Source of the DNA: Bacillota bacterium
Lineage (GTDB): Bacteria; Bacillota; SHA-98; UBA4971
Direction of reading: 5' to 3'
Length of the DNA: 64,000 bases
Assembly: GCA_012842395.1 (NCBI GenBank)
Contig: DUSX01000029.1
Location: 64,109-128,108 of the forward strand
Made by a program: the position numbers and the translations under genes. The notes below the pieces were generated by a model. That model was given only the letters and a program-made list of their open reading frames with translations. It was not told the origin of the DNA and did not search any database. Positions within the stretch are counted from its first letter, which is position 1; the number at the start of each line of letters is the position of its first letter. This document shows, one piece after another, positions 1 through 8,777 of the stretch.

Positions 1-203
1 ACTCTGGCGCTTCGTACGTGAGTCTGGACCCGTTCAATTTCTACCCACCCATGACAGCGTCGCTGGCTGCCGCGATGAAGCGCCGCCTGCCCGAAAAGCT
101 CCCACGCTTCCGGGAGGCGCTTGCCCATAGGGCCGAGTTCGCCTCCGCGGTCCGGGCTGTCGGGGGCGAGCTTGCAGCGCGATACGGCTTCGACCGAGAC
201 TGA
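1..203 (+). CDS. C-terminal end of an unidentified protein, cut by the window edge
   Basis: A frame is already open at base 3 and runs to the TGA at 201-203, giving about 66 codons. The visible part begins around SLDPFNFYPP and becomes an Ala/Arg-rich, probably helical tail ending GFDRD. A GTG at base 18 could be read as a start, but no ribosome binding site precedes it, so this is more likely the 3' end of a longer gene. It converges on pgsW, which ends at 262 on the other strand. I do not recognise the family and assign no function. Confidence 0.45.
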   Translation, partial: SGASYVSLDPFNFYPPMTASLAAAMKRRLPEKLPRFREALAHRAEFASAVRAVGGELAARYGFDRD

Positions 204-261
204 TGTCCCGCCCGGCCTCCTGTCCTGCCGGTCATCGGCTTTGCAGCCGAGCCGCGGCGTC

Positions 262-1359
262 TCAGGGTTTCCAGGCCGCCGTCCCGGCCCAGATCGCCGC
301 GCAGCTCGCGACAAGCGCGACCAGGGCCACGACCCGTGAGTATCCCGTGGTTTCGTACACTCGTCCCGTGCCGATTGGAGGGAGCGGCACGGGGTCGATG
401 GGGAGCCCGTTTTTCAGAGCGAGACCGCGGACGTCAAGTAGGTTGATCACGGGCACGCCTGCGGCCGCGAACTCGAAGATGAGCCCGCGGTCGGGGGCTT
501 GTGACATGACAGGGGGGTGCACGACGAGCCCGTTGGGGAAATCCAGCGATGTGAGGGTGTTCCCGTAGTTCGGCGTGGCCCCCCCTATGTTCACGAAGCA
601 CCTTATTGGCTCGCCCGCGGCCAGTTTCCTGTACACCTCGAGTCTTCGCCGAACGCTCCCGCTCACGGTATCTTCTCTGATCAGGGGCACGCCTGCGCGT
701 GCCGCTATCTCTTCCATCACGCGCTTCCCCTCGCCGAAAAGGGTGCCCTCGCCGGCGTCCTTGTCACCTCCCAGGGACACGGCTGCCAACTTGTACGGGA
801 TGAGTCCCTCTTCGTTCAGGCGCGCCAGCATGTCCACGAATGTCAAGTTAGGCAAGGTCGCGCCATACGTGGAAGCGCCTATCGAGTATATGGTTATGGG
901 CCGCAGGCCGAGGACGCGCGCAGCTGACAACGTGGCTAAGATGAGCGAAGGGAACGAACCGCTCGCCCCGACCGCGACGACGTCCCCGGGCTCGAGGCCG
1001 GCTTCTTTGAAGAACTTTACCATGAGAGCTGCGAAAGCCGGGTTAGTCGCAGTGCGCTTGGCCTCGAGGTTCCCGGCGGTCGTCGTGATCTCCGTGAACT
1101 CGCCTCCGATGAGCCCCGTCTCGTTCGGGTCGAGGTCGCGGTCGATGGGGATTCCCAGAGAAAGGCGGTATTCCCTTATGGCGGCAGTGCACCGCATCAT
1201 GAGGTTCGCAGCCTCAACCTGCGCGTCATGGTAAGGACGCGGCGCTGTCCCGTCGCGAACGGACGTGCGGGCGACCCAGACCCCGGCGGTCGCCAGAACG
1301 GCCGCGACTAACAGGAACACCACTGATACCCGGCCGCGTTTCATCCCCCAAGCAGGCAT
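262..1359 (-). CDS. pgsW: PgsW-type poly-gamma-glutamate system protein
   Basis: A 365-residue protein with an N-terminal membrane segment (about residues 11-30) and a second hydrophobic segment near the C terminus (about 343-362), consistent with an envelope protein whose bulk sits outside the membrane. The sequence resembles the 'poly-gamma-glutamate system protein' family that accompanies pgsB and pgsC outside Bacillus subtilis. The biochemical role of that family is not established. It starts 10 bp after pgsC and is the third gene of a pgsB-pgsC-pgsW unit. A second in-frame ATG five codons downstream (M6) is a possible alternative start. No separate pgsA or pgsE gene is visible, so PgsW may be the accessory export component. 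Confidence 0.8.
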   Translation of the reverse strand: MPAWGMKRGRVSVVFLLVAAVLATAGVWVARTSVRDGTAPRPYHDAQVEAANLMMRCTAAIREYRLSLGIPIDRDLDPNETGLIGGEFTEITTTAGNLEAKRTATNPAFAALMVKFFKEAGLEPGDVVAVGASGSFPSLILATLSAARVLGLRPITIYSIGASTYGATLPNLTFVDMLARLNEEGLIPYKLAAVSLGGDKDAGEGTLFGEGKRVMEEIAARAGVPLIREDTVSGSVRRRLEVYRKLAAGEPIRCFVNIGGATPNYGNTLTSLDFPNGLVVHPPVMSQAPDRGLIFEFAAAGVPVINLLDVRGLALKNGLPIDPVPLPPIGTGRVYETTGYSRVVALVALVASCAAIWAGTAAWKP

Positions 1360-1369
1360 GTCGGCGCGA

Positions 1370-1801
1370 TCACCTCACCAAAACCAGCGCGAGACGGACG
1401 ACTGCCGCCAGGAGAAGGACAGATGCGAATGTCCGGATAGCGCCCTGCTTGGATATATCGTTAGCGATGAGGCCGGGGATGATGTATCCAATGGCCCTGA
1501 CTTCCTGGCTCGCACCGGGGATCCATACGCCGAGCTTGACGGCCAACCAGCCCAGCCAGAACGCCGTCAGCACCATGGCCATGAATCTTCGGCGTCCGTA
1601 CAGGATGATAGCATGGGACAGCACCCAGACGACCGCGTAAGTGATGCCCGCCAGGAGCAGGGTTGCGCCCACTCGCGTGGGCTGATCCAGGTAGAGGGCG
1701 AGGTAACCCGGGACGACCAGTCCGCCGCCGTACAAGCCTGTGATCTCGGTGAACAGGAAGCTTGCGATAAGTCCGATTCCAATCGATAACGCGATGGTCA
1801 C
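1370..1801 (-). CDS. pgsC: PgsC/CapC membrane subunit of poly-gamma-glutamate synthase
   Basis: A 143-residue, very hydrophobic protein with about four or five membrane spans, close to the usual CapC/PgsC length of about 150. The N-terminal stretch with EITGLYGGGLVVPGYLAL is characteristic of the family. PgsC forms the membrane synthase with the ATP-dependent ligase PgsB and is thought to help move the growing polymer across the membrane. The GTG start overlaps the TGA of pgsB (GTGA), so the two are translationally coupled. pgsW follows 10 bp downstream. Confidence 0.9.
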   Translation of the reverse strand: MTIALSIGIGLIASFLFTEITGLYGGGLVVPGYLALYLDQPTRVGATLLLAGITYAVVWVLSHAIILYGRRRFMAMVLTAFWLGWLAVKLGVWIPGASQEVRAIGYIIPGLIANDISKQGAIRTFASVLLLAAVVRLALVLVR

Positions 1802-2991
1802 AGCGTCTCACCGTCTCGTTCGAAGAACTCAGCTAGTCGTTGCCCCATGCCCTTCGTGTTTCCTACCGCAAAGAGCACTGCGCCCCCCGGAACCTGGGAT
1901 TCGATCTTGTCCAGCACCGAGCGGGGCTCATCCAGGGATGAGACGTCCACCACCCGGCGCAGGTCCATTCCGCTCCTGGCGAGCTCGGCCTCGGCAATCC
2001 TCGCGGCCTCGCCTATCAGAAAGACGTACCGCGGTCGGACCTCGCACGCCACGAGCCTGGAGAGCTCGCGGATCCTTGGAATGCGGTCTGCGCGGTTGTT
2101 CATCACGACCGCGACGGGCATACCTTCGCCGACGTCGCGCAGGATGCTCCCTTCCACGATCATCCTCCATATGAGCATGGTGGACGTGTAATCGTTGGCG
2201 GCGAATGCGTTTACCAGAACATAGTCGCCGCTTCCTCGAGGGATTCTCAGCACTCTCATTGCACCAGGATCGCCCCGTGCGCTGAGCATGCCGGAAATGG
2301 CCACATCCCGCGCGACCCCCGCGAGCTCGCACACTTTGAGCGCGCACGCGACGTTCTCCTTGAAGCTCACGTATGAGAAGGCCGCGTTCACCTCATCGGG
2401 GACCTCGGATGCGTCCGCGACGTGTACCGAGGTTCCGAGCGCCCGCGCTCGCTCCATGAAGACATCCAGAAACGCGTTCTCGGCCGTCACGAGGCATCCT
2501 TCCCGAGGTATGGTAAGCGAAAGTGCCCGGGCCACATCGAGCAGCCGGGGGCCCATCACGTCCAAGTGGTCGTCTCGGACATTCGTGATCACTCCGATCG
2601 TGGACCGGATCATCCTATGCTCGGAGACCCACTGGTTTTCCGGTTCGAGGGCCATGCACTCCAGTACGAGGGCGTCCGCCCTGCGCTTTGCCGCGAGCGC
2701 CACCGTCTTCATCTGCTCGGCGATGTTTCCCCGTCCCCGACCACGTCTGCGCACAGGCAGCTCCGATCCGTCTTCCAAGATGAGTCTCGCTGCCGTGCCG
2801 GTGGTCTTGGCTACCACGCGGAGCCCCCCTGCGCGAAGCCCTGCGGCTATCAAGCGAGTTGTCGTGGATTTTCCCCGCGTCCCGTTCACATGAACCCTGA
2901 TGGGGATCACAAGCACTCGCCTGGTGTGGCTCCAGTACTCCACGAAACCCGCGAGCGCTACGCCTGCGCACAAGAATGCAAGAAAAGCCAC
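1798..2991 (-). CDS. pgsB: PgsB/CapB poly-gamma-glutamate synthase, Mur-ligase-like ATPase
   Basis: A Mur-ligase-like amide ligase that adds glutamate to poly-gamma-glutamate using ATP. One N-terminal membrane span is followed by the P-loop VNGTRGKSTTTR, then TTGTAAR, ECMALEPENQ, DHLDVMGP and a C-terminal NNRADR and VFLIGE region, all typical of PgsB. The frame is open further upstream to an ATG at 3132. I prefer the GTG at 2991, because it yields 397 residues with the membrane anchor at the very N terminus, as in the B. subtilis enzyme (about 393). The longer start would add 47 polar residues of unknown purpose. First gene of the pgsB-pgsC-pgsW unit. Confidence 0.88.
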   Translation of the reverse strand: MAFLAFLCAGVALAGFVEYWSHTRRVLVIPIRVHVNGTRGKSTTTRLIAAGLRAGGLRVVAKTTGTAARLILEDGSELPVRRRGRGRGNIAEQMKTVALAAKRRADALVLECMALEPENQWVSEHRMIRSTIGVITNVRDDHLDVMGPRLLDVARALSLTIPREGCLVTAENAFLDVFMERARALGTSVHVADASEVPDEVNAAFSYVSFKENVACALKVCELAGVARDVAISGMLSARGDPGAMRVLRIPRGSGDYVLVNAFAANDYTSTMLIWRMIVEGSILRDVGEGMPVAVVMNNRADRIPRIRELSRLVACEVRPRYVFLIGEAARIAEAELARSGMDLRRVVDVSSLDEPRSVLDKIESQVPGGAVLFAVGNTKGMGQRLAEFFERDGETL

Positions 2992-3449
2992 TCTGACCTC
3001 GCGCTCCTTCCACAAAAACCATTTCGCCTCAGTACAGGCCGTTTCCTGCTGACTCAAGATGTCGATCCAGCAGCGCTTGGGAAGCCGTTCGGTTCCATTC
3101 GGTTCCGTGATGGCTTCACGTTCCTTGCACATCTCCTTTCTACCTTTACTGGTTTTTTATCTCGCATTTAGCAGGAGTCGGGCATAGCTTGGAGAATCTA
3201 AAAACCTATACCCTGGGCTAGTTGCCCATCGATAGGTGGGTTCAGCTGCCGATTTCGTCGGGAAACCACCCGTTGGGAGGTGATATCAGGCCTAGCAACG
3301 TCGCTTGCGCTGTCGTCGCACGACGCACGCAAGGGTGTCTAACGCATCAAGCTCAAGTTACGCTCGCCGTTCAAAAGCGGCGGACGCCAAAGAGGGACGG
3401 GAACAGCTGACGCATTGTTCAACACGGCGTAACGGAGGAGGACTGCAAG
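2992..3449. other. Divergent intergenic region between pgsB and the C69 genes
   Basis: About 460 bp separate the preferred pgsB start from the first C69 peptidase gene. No convincing gene is seen, apart from the possible 47-codon upstream extension of pgsB to 3132. The plus-strand half has several short hairpins (see the entry at 3211-3275) and a strong ribosome binding site, GGAGGAGGA, at 3432-3440. Promoters for both directions should lie here, but I could not place them confidently. Confidence 0.5.
3211..3275 (+). promoter_or_regulatory. Possible structured leader RNA upstream of the C69 gene
   Basis: Two adjacent foldable elements are visible. GGGC (3215-3218) can pair with GCCC (3224-3227). 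GGTGGG (3235-3240) can pair with CCACCC (3266-3271), enclosing a small hairpin CCGA/TCGG (3249-3261). The arrangement resembles a compact riboswitch or leader, but it does not match the conserved cores I know for SAM, TPP, cobalamin, glycine, c-di-GMP-I, ZTP or T-box elements. It could be chance pairing in GC-rich DNA. Confidence 0.25.
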
Positions 3450-5123
3450 ATGGTGAAGAAGAAAGGTTGGATATGGCGCAAGGCCTGCATCGTCCCGATC
3501 GTCATGATCCTCACGACGGCGGTATTCTCTCTCGCCGCATTTGCATGCACGTCGATATTGGTGACCCCTGGGGCCTCGGTGGACGGGTCGGCCTCGGTCA
3601 CACATACGTGTGACAGCGGCTCGAGCCCGTTCCAGATCTGGAAAGTGCCCGCCAAAGACTGGGAGCCTGGTTCCATGGTCGACGTGCTCAACCTGCCCCA
3701 ATACAGCAACGGGTATCAACTTCATGAGGTGGCAATGAATCCGACCGGGAACAAGATTCCGCAGGTGCCTCACACCTACGGTTATATCATGGCCCTTTTC
3801 GGCGTGATCAACGAGAAGCAGGTTGGGATAGGGGAGACAACAATAGGCGGGCGTCGCGAATTCCGCAACCCCAACGGGTTCTTTGACATAACTAATTTGT
3901 CGGTTCTCGCGATGGAGCGCGCGTCGAGCGCTCGCGAGGCCGTGCAGATCATGGGCGATCTCGCAGTCAAATACGGGTACAAGGACAACGGCGAGGAGCT
4001 GTCGATCTCTGACCCCAAGGAGTGCTGGGTGTTCGAGATCGTAGGCCCCGGTCCCCTGTGGGAACAGGGAAGCGAGGAGCCAGGCGCATTCTGGGTGGCG
4101 CAGCGGGTGCCGGACGGCCACGTTGCCGTGTCGGCGAACTCCGCCATCATCGGCAATATCGATTTCGACGATCATGAGAACTTCATGTACGGCCCGGGCA
4201 TCAGGGAGTTCGCGGCAGAGAAGGGTTGGTGGGACCCGGCCAGCGGCAAGCCGCTCAACTGGCGCTGGGACTTCAACGGCGCGGTCAGGACCGACTACAG
4301 CTACAGGCGTGTATGCGAGGTCTTCCGAAGGGTCGCGCCCTCGCTCGCCTCAAAGCTCAGCGAGGCGGATCCGCCATTTTCGGTGCCCGCGGAGAGGAAG
4401 CTTTCTATCCAGGACATCTGCGCGCTGCAGCGCGATCACTACGAGGACACTCAGTTTGACATGAGGACCAGCATCACCGCGGGCCCGTGGGGCAACCCGC
4501 GCAGGTATCAGCCTCAGACCTGGAAGGTCGGCGACCAGACGTACGCGTGGAACAGAATGATCTCGTCCGTTCAATGCGAGTACACGATCACCACACAATC
4601 CCGCGGCTGGCTGCCGGACGAGATCGGTGCTCTGGTGTGGTACGGCGCCGCGAACCCGGACGCAACGTGCTACGTGCCGCTTTATGCCTCGATGACCGAG
4701 ATCAACCCGATAATGAACACCGAGGCCGGCTCGCAGCAGCAGTTCACCCGCAAGTCCTACTGGTGGGCCATTTCCGCAGTGAGCACGTATGCGGACCTGA
4801 AATACTCCTACATGATTAAGGACATCAATGCTTGGCAGGAGAAGTACGAGGGCGCTGCGTTCAAGTCTCAGGCGGCCATAGAAGCCGCGGCGCTCAACCT
4901 CTACAAACAGGACCCGAAGCTCGCTGTCGAGTTCCTGACGAGGTACTGCAACAGAAACGTGGAAGTCGTGCGGGACGCATGGTGGGAGCTGCTCGATTAC
5001 CTCATCTGGAAGTATAACGCCGGCTTCATGATTGAAGACGGCAAGGTGAAGACGATAGGTTATCCCGAGTCGTGGCTCCAGAGAGTCATCCAGCTTGACG
5101 AGCCGGACCATTACAAGAAGTGA
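3450..5123 (+). CDS. Secreted C69-family dipeptidase (first of a tandem pair)
   Basis: A 557-residue protein of peptidase family C69, the N-terminal-nucleophile hydrolases that include lactic acid bacterial dipeptidase A. A positively charged start and hydrophobic segment (residues 10-32) form a signal peptide. Cys33 in AFACTSIL would become the N-terminal nucleophile after cleavage. The family signature continues as TPGASVDGS and later KYGYKDNGE. The ATG is preceded by GGAGGAGGA at ideal distance. C69 enzymes usually act on dipeptides in the cytosol, so the clear signal peptide suggests hydrolysis of peptides, or peptide-like polymer fragments, outside the cell. The adjacent pgs genes make glutamyl peptides a plausible substrate, but this is inference. 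Confidence 0.85.
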   Translation: MVKKKGWIWRKACIVPIVMILTTAVFSLAAFACTSILVTPGASVDGSASVTHTCDSGSSPFQIWKVPAKDWEPGSMVDVLNLPQYSNGYQLHEVAMNPTGNKIPQVPHTYGYIMALFGVINEKQVGIGETTIGGRREFRNPNGFFDITNLSVLAMERASSAREAVQIMGDLAVKYGYKDNGEELSISDPKECWVFEIVGPGPLWEQGSEEPGAFWVAQRVPDGHVAVSANSAIIGNIDFDDHENFMYGPGIREFAAEKGWWDPASGKPLNWRWDFNGAVRTDYSYRRVCEVFRRVAPSLASKLSEADPPFSVPAERKLSIQDICALQRDHYEDTQFDMRTSITAGPWGNPRRYQPQTWKVGDQTYAWNRMISSVQCEYTITTQSRGWLPDEIGALVWYGAANPDATCYVPLYASMTEINPIMNTEAGSQQQFTRKSYWWAISAVSTYADLKYSYMIKDINAWQEKYEGAAFKSQAAIEAAALNLYKQDPKLAVEFLTRYCNRNVEVVRDAWWELLDYLIWKYNAGFMIEDGKVKTIGYPESWLQRVIQLDEPDHYKK

Positions 5124-5251
5124 GCGATGGCCCGTCGCCCGGGCCGCTCGCAGGGATGTAGAACACACGGAGAGAGGGTGTGCCGCGGGCAAGTCAAGGG
5201 CCCGCGCGTCACGAACGTATGACCCTTCCAGTGGGTTGGAGGTGGCATAAC

Positions 5252-6919
5252 ATGGCGAAATCCGGCTGGTTCGCGCGCTCGAGAATGTGGGTGACATCCT
5301 CGGTTGTTGCCGTTGCCATCTGTCTGTTTTCTGTCGGCGCGCTTGCATGCACCACGATACTGGTTACGCCAGGGGCGTCTGTGGACGGTTCCGCTTCGGT
5401 AACCCAGACCGCGGACTGCGGCATGTGCACATTCGAGATCGAGAAGGTTCCGGCGAAGGACTGGCCTGAGGGCGCGACGGTCGAGGTGCCGTTCCTCCCG
5501 CAGTTCACGGGCGGGTACCAGATACACGACGCGATGAAATCCACGGGTGTTTTCATACCTCAGGTGAAACACACGTACGGCTACATCAAAGGCATCTTCG
5601 GGATGATCAATGAAAAGCAGGTCGGCATCAGCGAGACCACGACCAGCAACCGGCCTGAGTCCAAGAACAGCAACGGCATCTTGGACATCACGAACCTCTC
5701 GATGTTCGCGATGGAGCGGGCAGCTACCGCACGGGAGGCCATCCGCGTCATGGGTGACCTTGCGGTGAAGTACGGCTACAAGGACAACGGTGAAGCCCTT
5801 GCCGTGTCGGATCCTCACGAGGTGTGGTTGTTCGAGATCTCCGGCCCCGGCCCGCTCTGGGAGCCTGGGTGCGGTGACCCCGGCGCCTACTGGGTAGCGG
5901 AGAGGGTCCCGGATGGTCACATAGCGTCGTGCTGCAACAACGCGGTCATCGACGTCATCGATTGGGACGACTCCGAGAACTTCATGTACGGCCCGGGCAT
6001 AAAGGAGTTCGCTATCGAGAAGGGCTGGTACGATCCGTCGAGCGGGGAGCCGTTCAGCTGGAGGAAGCACTTCTGCAACGCTACTCGCTATGCCACGTGC
6101 GCGAGGCGCGTCTGGCGCATCTTCTGCCTGGCAGCCCCGTCTCTCGCGAGCACCCTCAACGAGGAGAATCTGCCTTTCTCCGTTCCTGTGGACAAGAAGC
6201 TCTCCATAGCCGACATCGCCGCGATCAACCGCGACCATTATGAGGGTACGCCCTACGATGCCACAAAGGGCATCATGGCCGGGCCGTGGGGCGATCCTCG
6301 CAGGAAGGGCACGATCCCGCCCATCGACGGGGAACGGTACGCGTTCCAGCGTATGATCGCGATACCCGGGTGCGAGTACAGCATAATAACGCAGTCACGG
6401 GCATACCTCCCCGATGAGATCGGTGGAGTGCTCTGGTACGCCCCGGCGGACCCGGACGCCAGCACGTACGTGCCGTTCTATAACAGCGTCACCAAGATCT
6501 CCAGCTCTCTGAACACCGAGGCCGGGGACCACCACACGCTCACCCGCACTTCGTATTGGTGGGCGGTATCAACGGTGAGCACGTACGCGGACCTTAAGTA
6601 CTCGTATATCAGCAAGGACATCCAGGCGGTTCGCGATCAATACGAGGGGTTCGCGCTCAAGACCCAGGCGGCCATAGACGCTGCCGCCCTTCAGCTGTAT
6701 CAGCAAGATCCCGCTCTTGCAGTGGAGTTCCTGACCGACTACTGCAACCGGAACGTCGAGGCCGCGCGCGACGCCTATTGGGCGCTCCTCGACAAGCTCA
6801 TGTGCAAGTACAATGCGCTCACGATCACGGAAAACGGCAAGATCACCACTCCGACCCTTCCTGAAGAGTGGGTGAGGATGATGATCAAGTTCGATACGGG
6901 CGACTGGTACAAGCAGTAG
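5252..6919 (+). CDS. Secreted C69-family dipeptidase (second of a tandem pair)
   Basis: A 555-residue paralogue of the preceding gene, similar along its whole length and differing mainly in surface segments. Residues 13-32 form a signal peptide, and Cys33 in ALACTTIL is the predicted N-terminal nucleophile, at the same position as in the neighbour. I chose the ATG at 5252 because GGAGGTG lies seven bases upstream and because it gives the same N-terminal layout as the paralogue. An upstream GTG at 5180 in the same frame has no comparable site. The gene follows the first copy by 128 bp and is itself followed by a hairpin with a T run. A local duplication is the obvious origin. Confidence 0.85.
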   Translation: MAKSGWFARSRMWVTSSVVAVAICLFSVGALACTTILVTPGASVDGSASVTQTADCGMCTFEIEKVPAKDWPEGATVEVPFLPQFTGGYQIHDAMKSTGVFIPQVKHTYGYIKGIFGMINEKQVGISETTTSNRPESKNSNGILDITNLSMFAMERAATAREAIRVMGDLAVKYGYKDNGEALAVSDPHEVWLFEISGPGPLWEPGCGDPGAYWVAERVPDGHIASCCNNAVIDVIDWDDSENFMYGPGIKEFAIEKGWYDPSSGEPFSWRKHFCNATRYATCARRVWRIFCLAAPSLASTLNEENLPFSVPVDKKLSIADIAAINRDHYEGTPYDATKGIMAGPWGDPRRKGTIPPIDGERYAFQRMIAIPGCEYSIITQSRAYLPDEIGGVLWYAPADPDASTYVPFYNSVTKISSSLNTEAGDHHTLTRTSYWWAVSTVSTYADLKYSYISKDIQAVRDQYEGFALKTQAAIDAAALQLYQQDPALAVEFLTDYCNRNVEAARDAYWALLDKLMCKYNALTITENGKITTPTLPEEWVRMMIKFDTGDWYKQ

Positions 6920-6951
6920 CCCGGGTCGAGCCCGTGTGGTTGGGCATGAGC

Positions 6952-7001
6952 GGGCCCCGGTTTGGCAGTGACTTCACGCAGGAGCGGGCCGGGGCCCTTT
7001 T
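6952..7001 (+). terminator. Terminator-like hairpin after the C69 pair
   Basis: GGGCCCCGG (6952-6960) is perfectly complementary to CCGGGGCCC (6989-6997), and TTTT follows at 6998-7001. The loop is long at 28 bases, so it may be a weaker terminator or an attenuator between the C69 genes and the following secreted protein gene. Confidence 0.6.
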
Positions 7002-7102
7002 CCTCTTGGCAACGGGCGTCTCGCCGTCCTGGGGAGGCGCGACGCGCATCCCGTAGCGCCTACGTTCGACGAGGAAGCACGCGACAAGGGGAGGGAGATG
7101 GG

Positions 7103-7951
7103 GTGAATTCCCGGAATCTCGTTTCCGCGACGGTGGCAGTGGTGGTTGCATTGGGCCTGTGCCTCCTTGATTCGCCTGTCGCTGCACCCGTAGCAACAGC
7201 GGCAGCGGCCGCGGAACCCATCGTGAATATCCAGGTGAGCGACGGCGAGGAGCTGGGCCCCGTGAGGGCGATGATGGATGAGCTTGTGAGACGTGGGTTG
7301 AGGGCCACATTATGGGTGAGCCGGTCGGACCTCACGCCCGAGTGGCAGGCGTATCTGAAGGAGATCGCCGGGAAGGGCTATGAAGTCGGCGTGAAGGTCG
7401 ATGCGGACATCTCGAAGCTCTCATACGAGGAACAGCTGAGCCTCGCCCAGCCCATCGCCGGCGCGGTCACCGCCTGCACTGGAAAACGTCCGAAGGGGTT
7501 CAGGGCAACGAGTTTTACGTGGAACGACGCGAGCGTGGACGTAGCCGATGAGCTCGGATTCATGTACTTCATGGCGAGCGTGGGCTCGGCGCCCGGCGAG
7601 TTCGATAGCATCCTCTATTTCCCGCCCAAACACGGCTTCGGCGTATTCGGTGTTACCAGGGCGCTCTATCCCGATGGCGCGAGTGGCATTCTCTGCGACG
7701 TGCCCGCGTCGAAGAGGATGAATTCCAAGGAGTACTTAGGCCTTCTGTGCAGGGTTCTCGATGACTGCATTGCCACGGGCAAGGCTCTAGTGATCGAATG
7801 GCATCCTGCCTCAGTCACGAAGCCCGACCCCGGGAACCCTTGGTGGCAGGCGTTCATCGGTTTCCTGGACTACCTCGAAAGCAGGCGTGGGGATGTGTGG
7901 TGCGCCACGGGCGAGGACCTCGTGGTGTTCGGAACGGCGTGCGACTGCTAG
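7103..7951 (+). CDS. Secreted NodB-like (polysaccharide deacetylase fold) protein, probably non-catalytic
   Basis: A 282-residue protein with a signal peptide or anchor in the first 35 residues. The rest follows a polysaccharide deacetylase layout: a first strand at VNIQVSDGEE, an RATLWVSRSDL segment, KGYEVGVKVD, a central KRPKGFRATSF motif and a C-terminal EWHPASV segment. The residues that normally bind metal do not fit. The TFDDG motif is replaced by QVSDGEE, and the H-x(3)-H pair expected after GHEIG is absent (GYEVGVKVDAD). I infer a binding or degenerate enzyme rather than an active deacetylase. The GTG start follows a GGGAGATGGG site. An upstream open extension has no convincing start. 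Confidence 0.6.
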   Translation: MNSRNLVSATVAVVVALGLCLLDSPVAAPVATAAAAAEPIVNIQVSDGEELGPVRAMMDELVRRGLRATLWVSRSDLTPEWQAYLKEIAGKGYEVGVKVDADISKLSYEEQLSLAQPIAGAVTACTGKRPKGFRATSFTWNDASVDVADELGFMYFMASVGSAPGEFDSILYFPPKHGFGVFGVTRALYPDGASGILCDVPASKRMNSKEYLGLLCRVLDDCIATGKALVIEWHPASVTKPDPGNPWWQAFIGFLDYLESRRGDVWCATGEDLVVFGTACDC

Positions 7952-8008
7952 CCTGCCCTACTGGGGCGAATTGTGCTTACCCGAATCTAAGGAGGCTGTG
8001 ATTCTGAA

Positions 8009-8692
8009 ATGACACGGTGTATTCTGTCCGAACATGGTGCTAAGGTGCTAGTGTTTGCGGTCTTGGTAACGCTAGTTGCCGGTAGCGTGGGGGCATGCCT
8101 CGCTCAGGAGATTCCATCCGCCAAGCTGCCTCTCTTAATCGTCTCGGCCGGACAGAGCACGGGCATCTACGTGGCCAACGCGCTTGCGGACAAGATCAAG
8201 CTGCCGTACGACTGGGCTGACGTCCCTACCGAGAAGGAGATCGCCGCCGGGGTTGGCCTCGGGGGCATGAAACCCGGACCCGGTGTGCACGTTGAATCCC
8301 ACCAGCAAGGCAAGTATGCGAGCGGCGCCCCTTACAAGACCGTCATCCTCGTGATGGGCGCGAGCCTGAAGGGAATGGGCGCCTCGGGACTTGACGTCGC
8401 CGGAGAGGTCGCACGGCTTAAGAAGATAATCAACTACTGCAAGAGCAAGGGCATCCTCCTCATCGGAATGCACGTGGAAGGAAAGTCCGGGCGGGGCCGG
8501 AAAGGCAGCGAGCAAGAAGAGATCATAGACGCGGTGGCTCCATACGTCGATTACCTCATGGTCATGAGCGCCAGCAACTTCGATGACAGGTTCACGAACA
8601 TAGCAAAGGAGAACGGCATACCGCTCTCGGTCGCCAAGAACACGACAGAGATGGCAGACCTTATGGCGCAGGTGTTCGGGATCAAGAAATAA
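8009..8692 (+). CDS. Secreted DUF6305-type protein
   Basis: A 227-residue protein with a signal peptide (cleavage probably near residue 34, after CLAQ). The mature part has an alpha/beta pattern with the motifs LIVSAGQSTGIYV, VILVMGASLKGMGASG, LLIGMHVEGKSGRG and VDYLMVMSASN. These match my recollection of the uncharacterised DUF6305 family, which has no known activity. The glycine-rich turns after hydrophobic strands suggest a ligand-binding Rossmann-like fold. It sits 85 bp before a multi-span permease and may be that transporter's extracytoplasmic partner, an inference from position only. Confidence 0.65.
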   Translation: MTRCILSEHGAKVLVFAVLVTLVAGSVGACLAQEIPSAKLPLLIVSAGQSTGIYVANALADKIKLPYDWADVPTEKEIAAGVGLGGMKPGPGVHVESHQQGKYASGAPYKTVILVMGASLKGMGASGLDVAGEVARLKKIINYCKSKGILLIGMHVEGKSGRGRKGSEQEEIIDAVAPYVDYLMVMSASNFDDRFTNIAKENGIPLSVAKNTTEMADLMAQVFGIKK

Positions 8693-8777
8693 GCCCCGAC
8701 GCTGGCCAGACGCTTGATGCTTCGTTCGTCTGTGCCTTTGCCTCTTCGCGCGAGGACCGCAAGAAAGGAGAATCGGG

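Noticed and set aside
3450-3560. C69 proteins read as lipoproteins because of a cysteine after the signal sequence
   Set aside because: The residues before C33 (AAFA and GALA) do not fit a lipobox well, and the cysteine is the expected N-terminal nucleophile of the family.
3339-6238. Long minus-strand frames opposite the two C69 genes (3339-4175, 4350-5348, 5111-6238)
   Set aside because: They arise because both C69 paralogues have the same codon bias. The opposite-strand products resemble each other only through that duplication and lack start signals.
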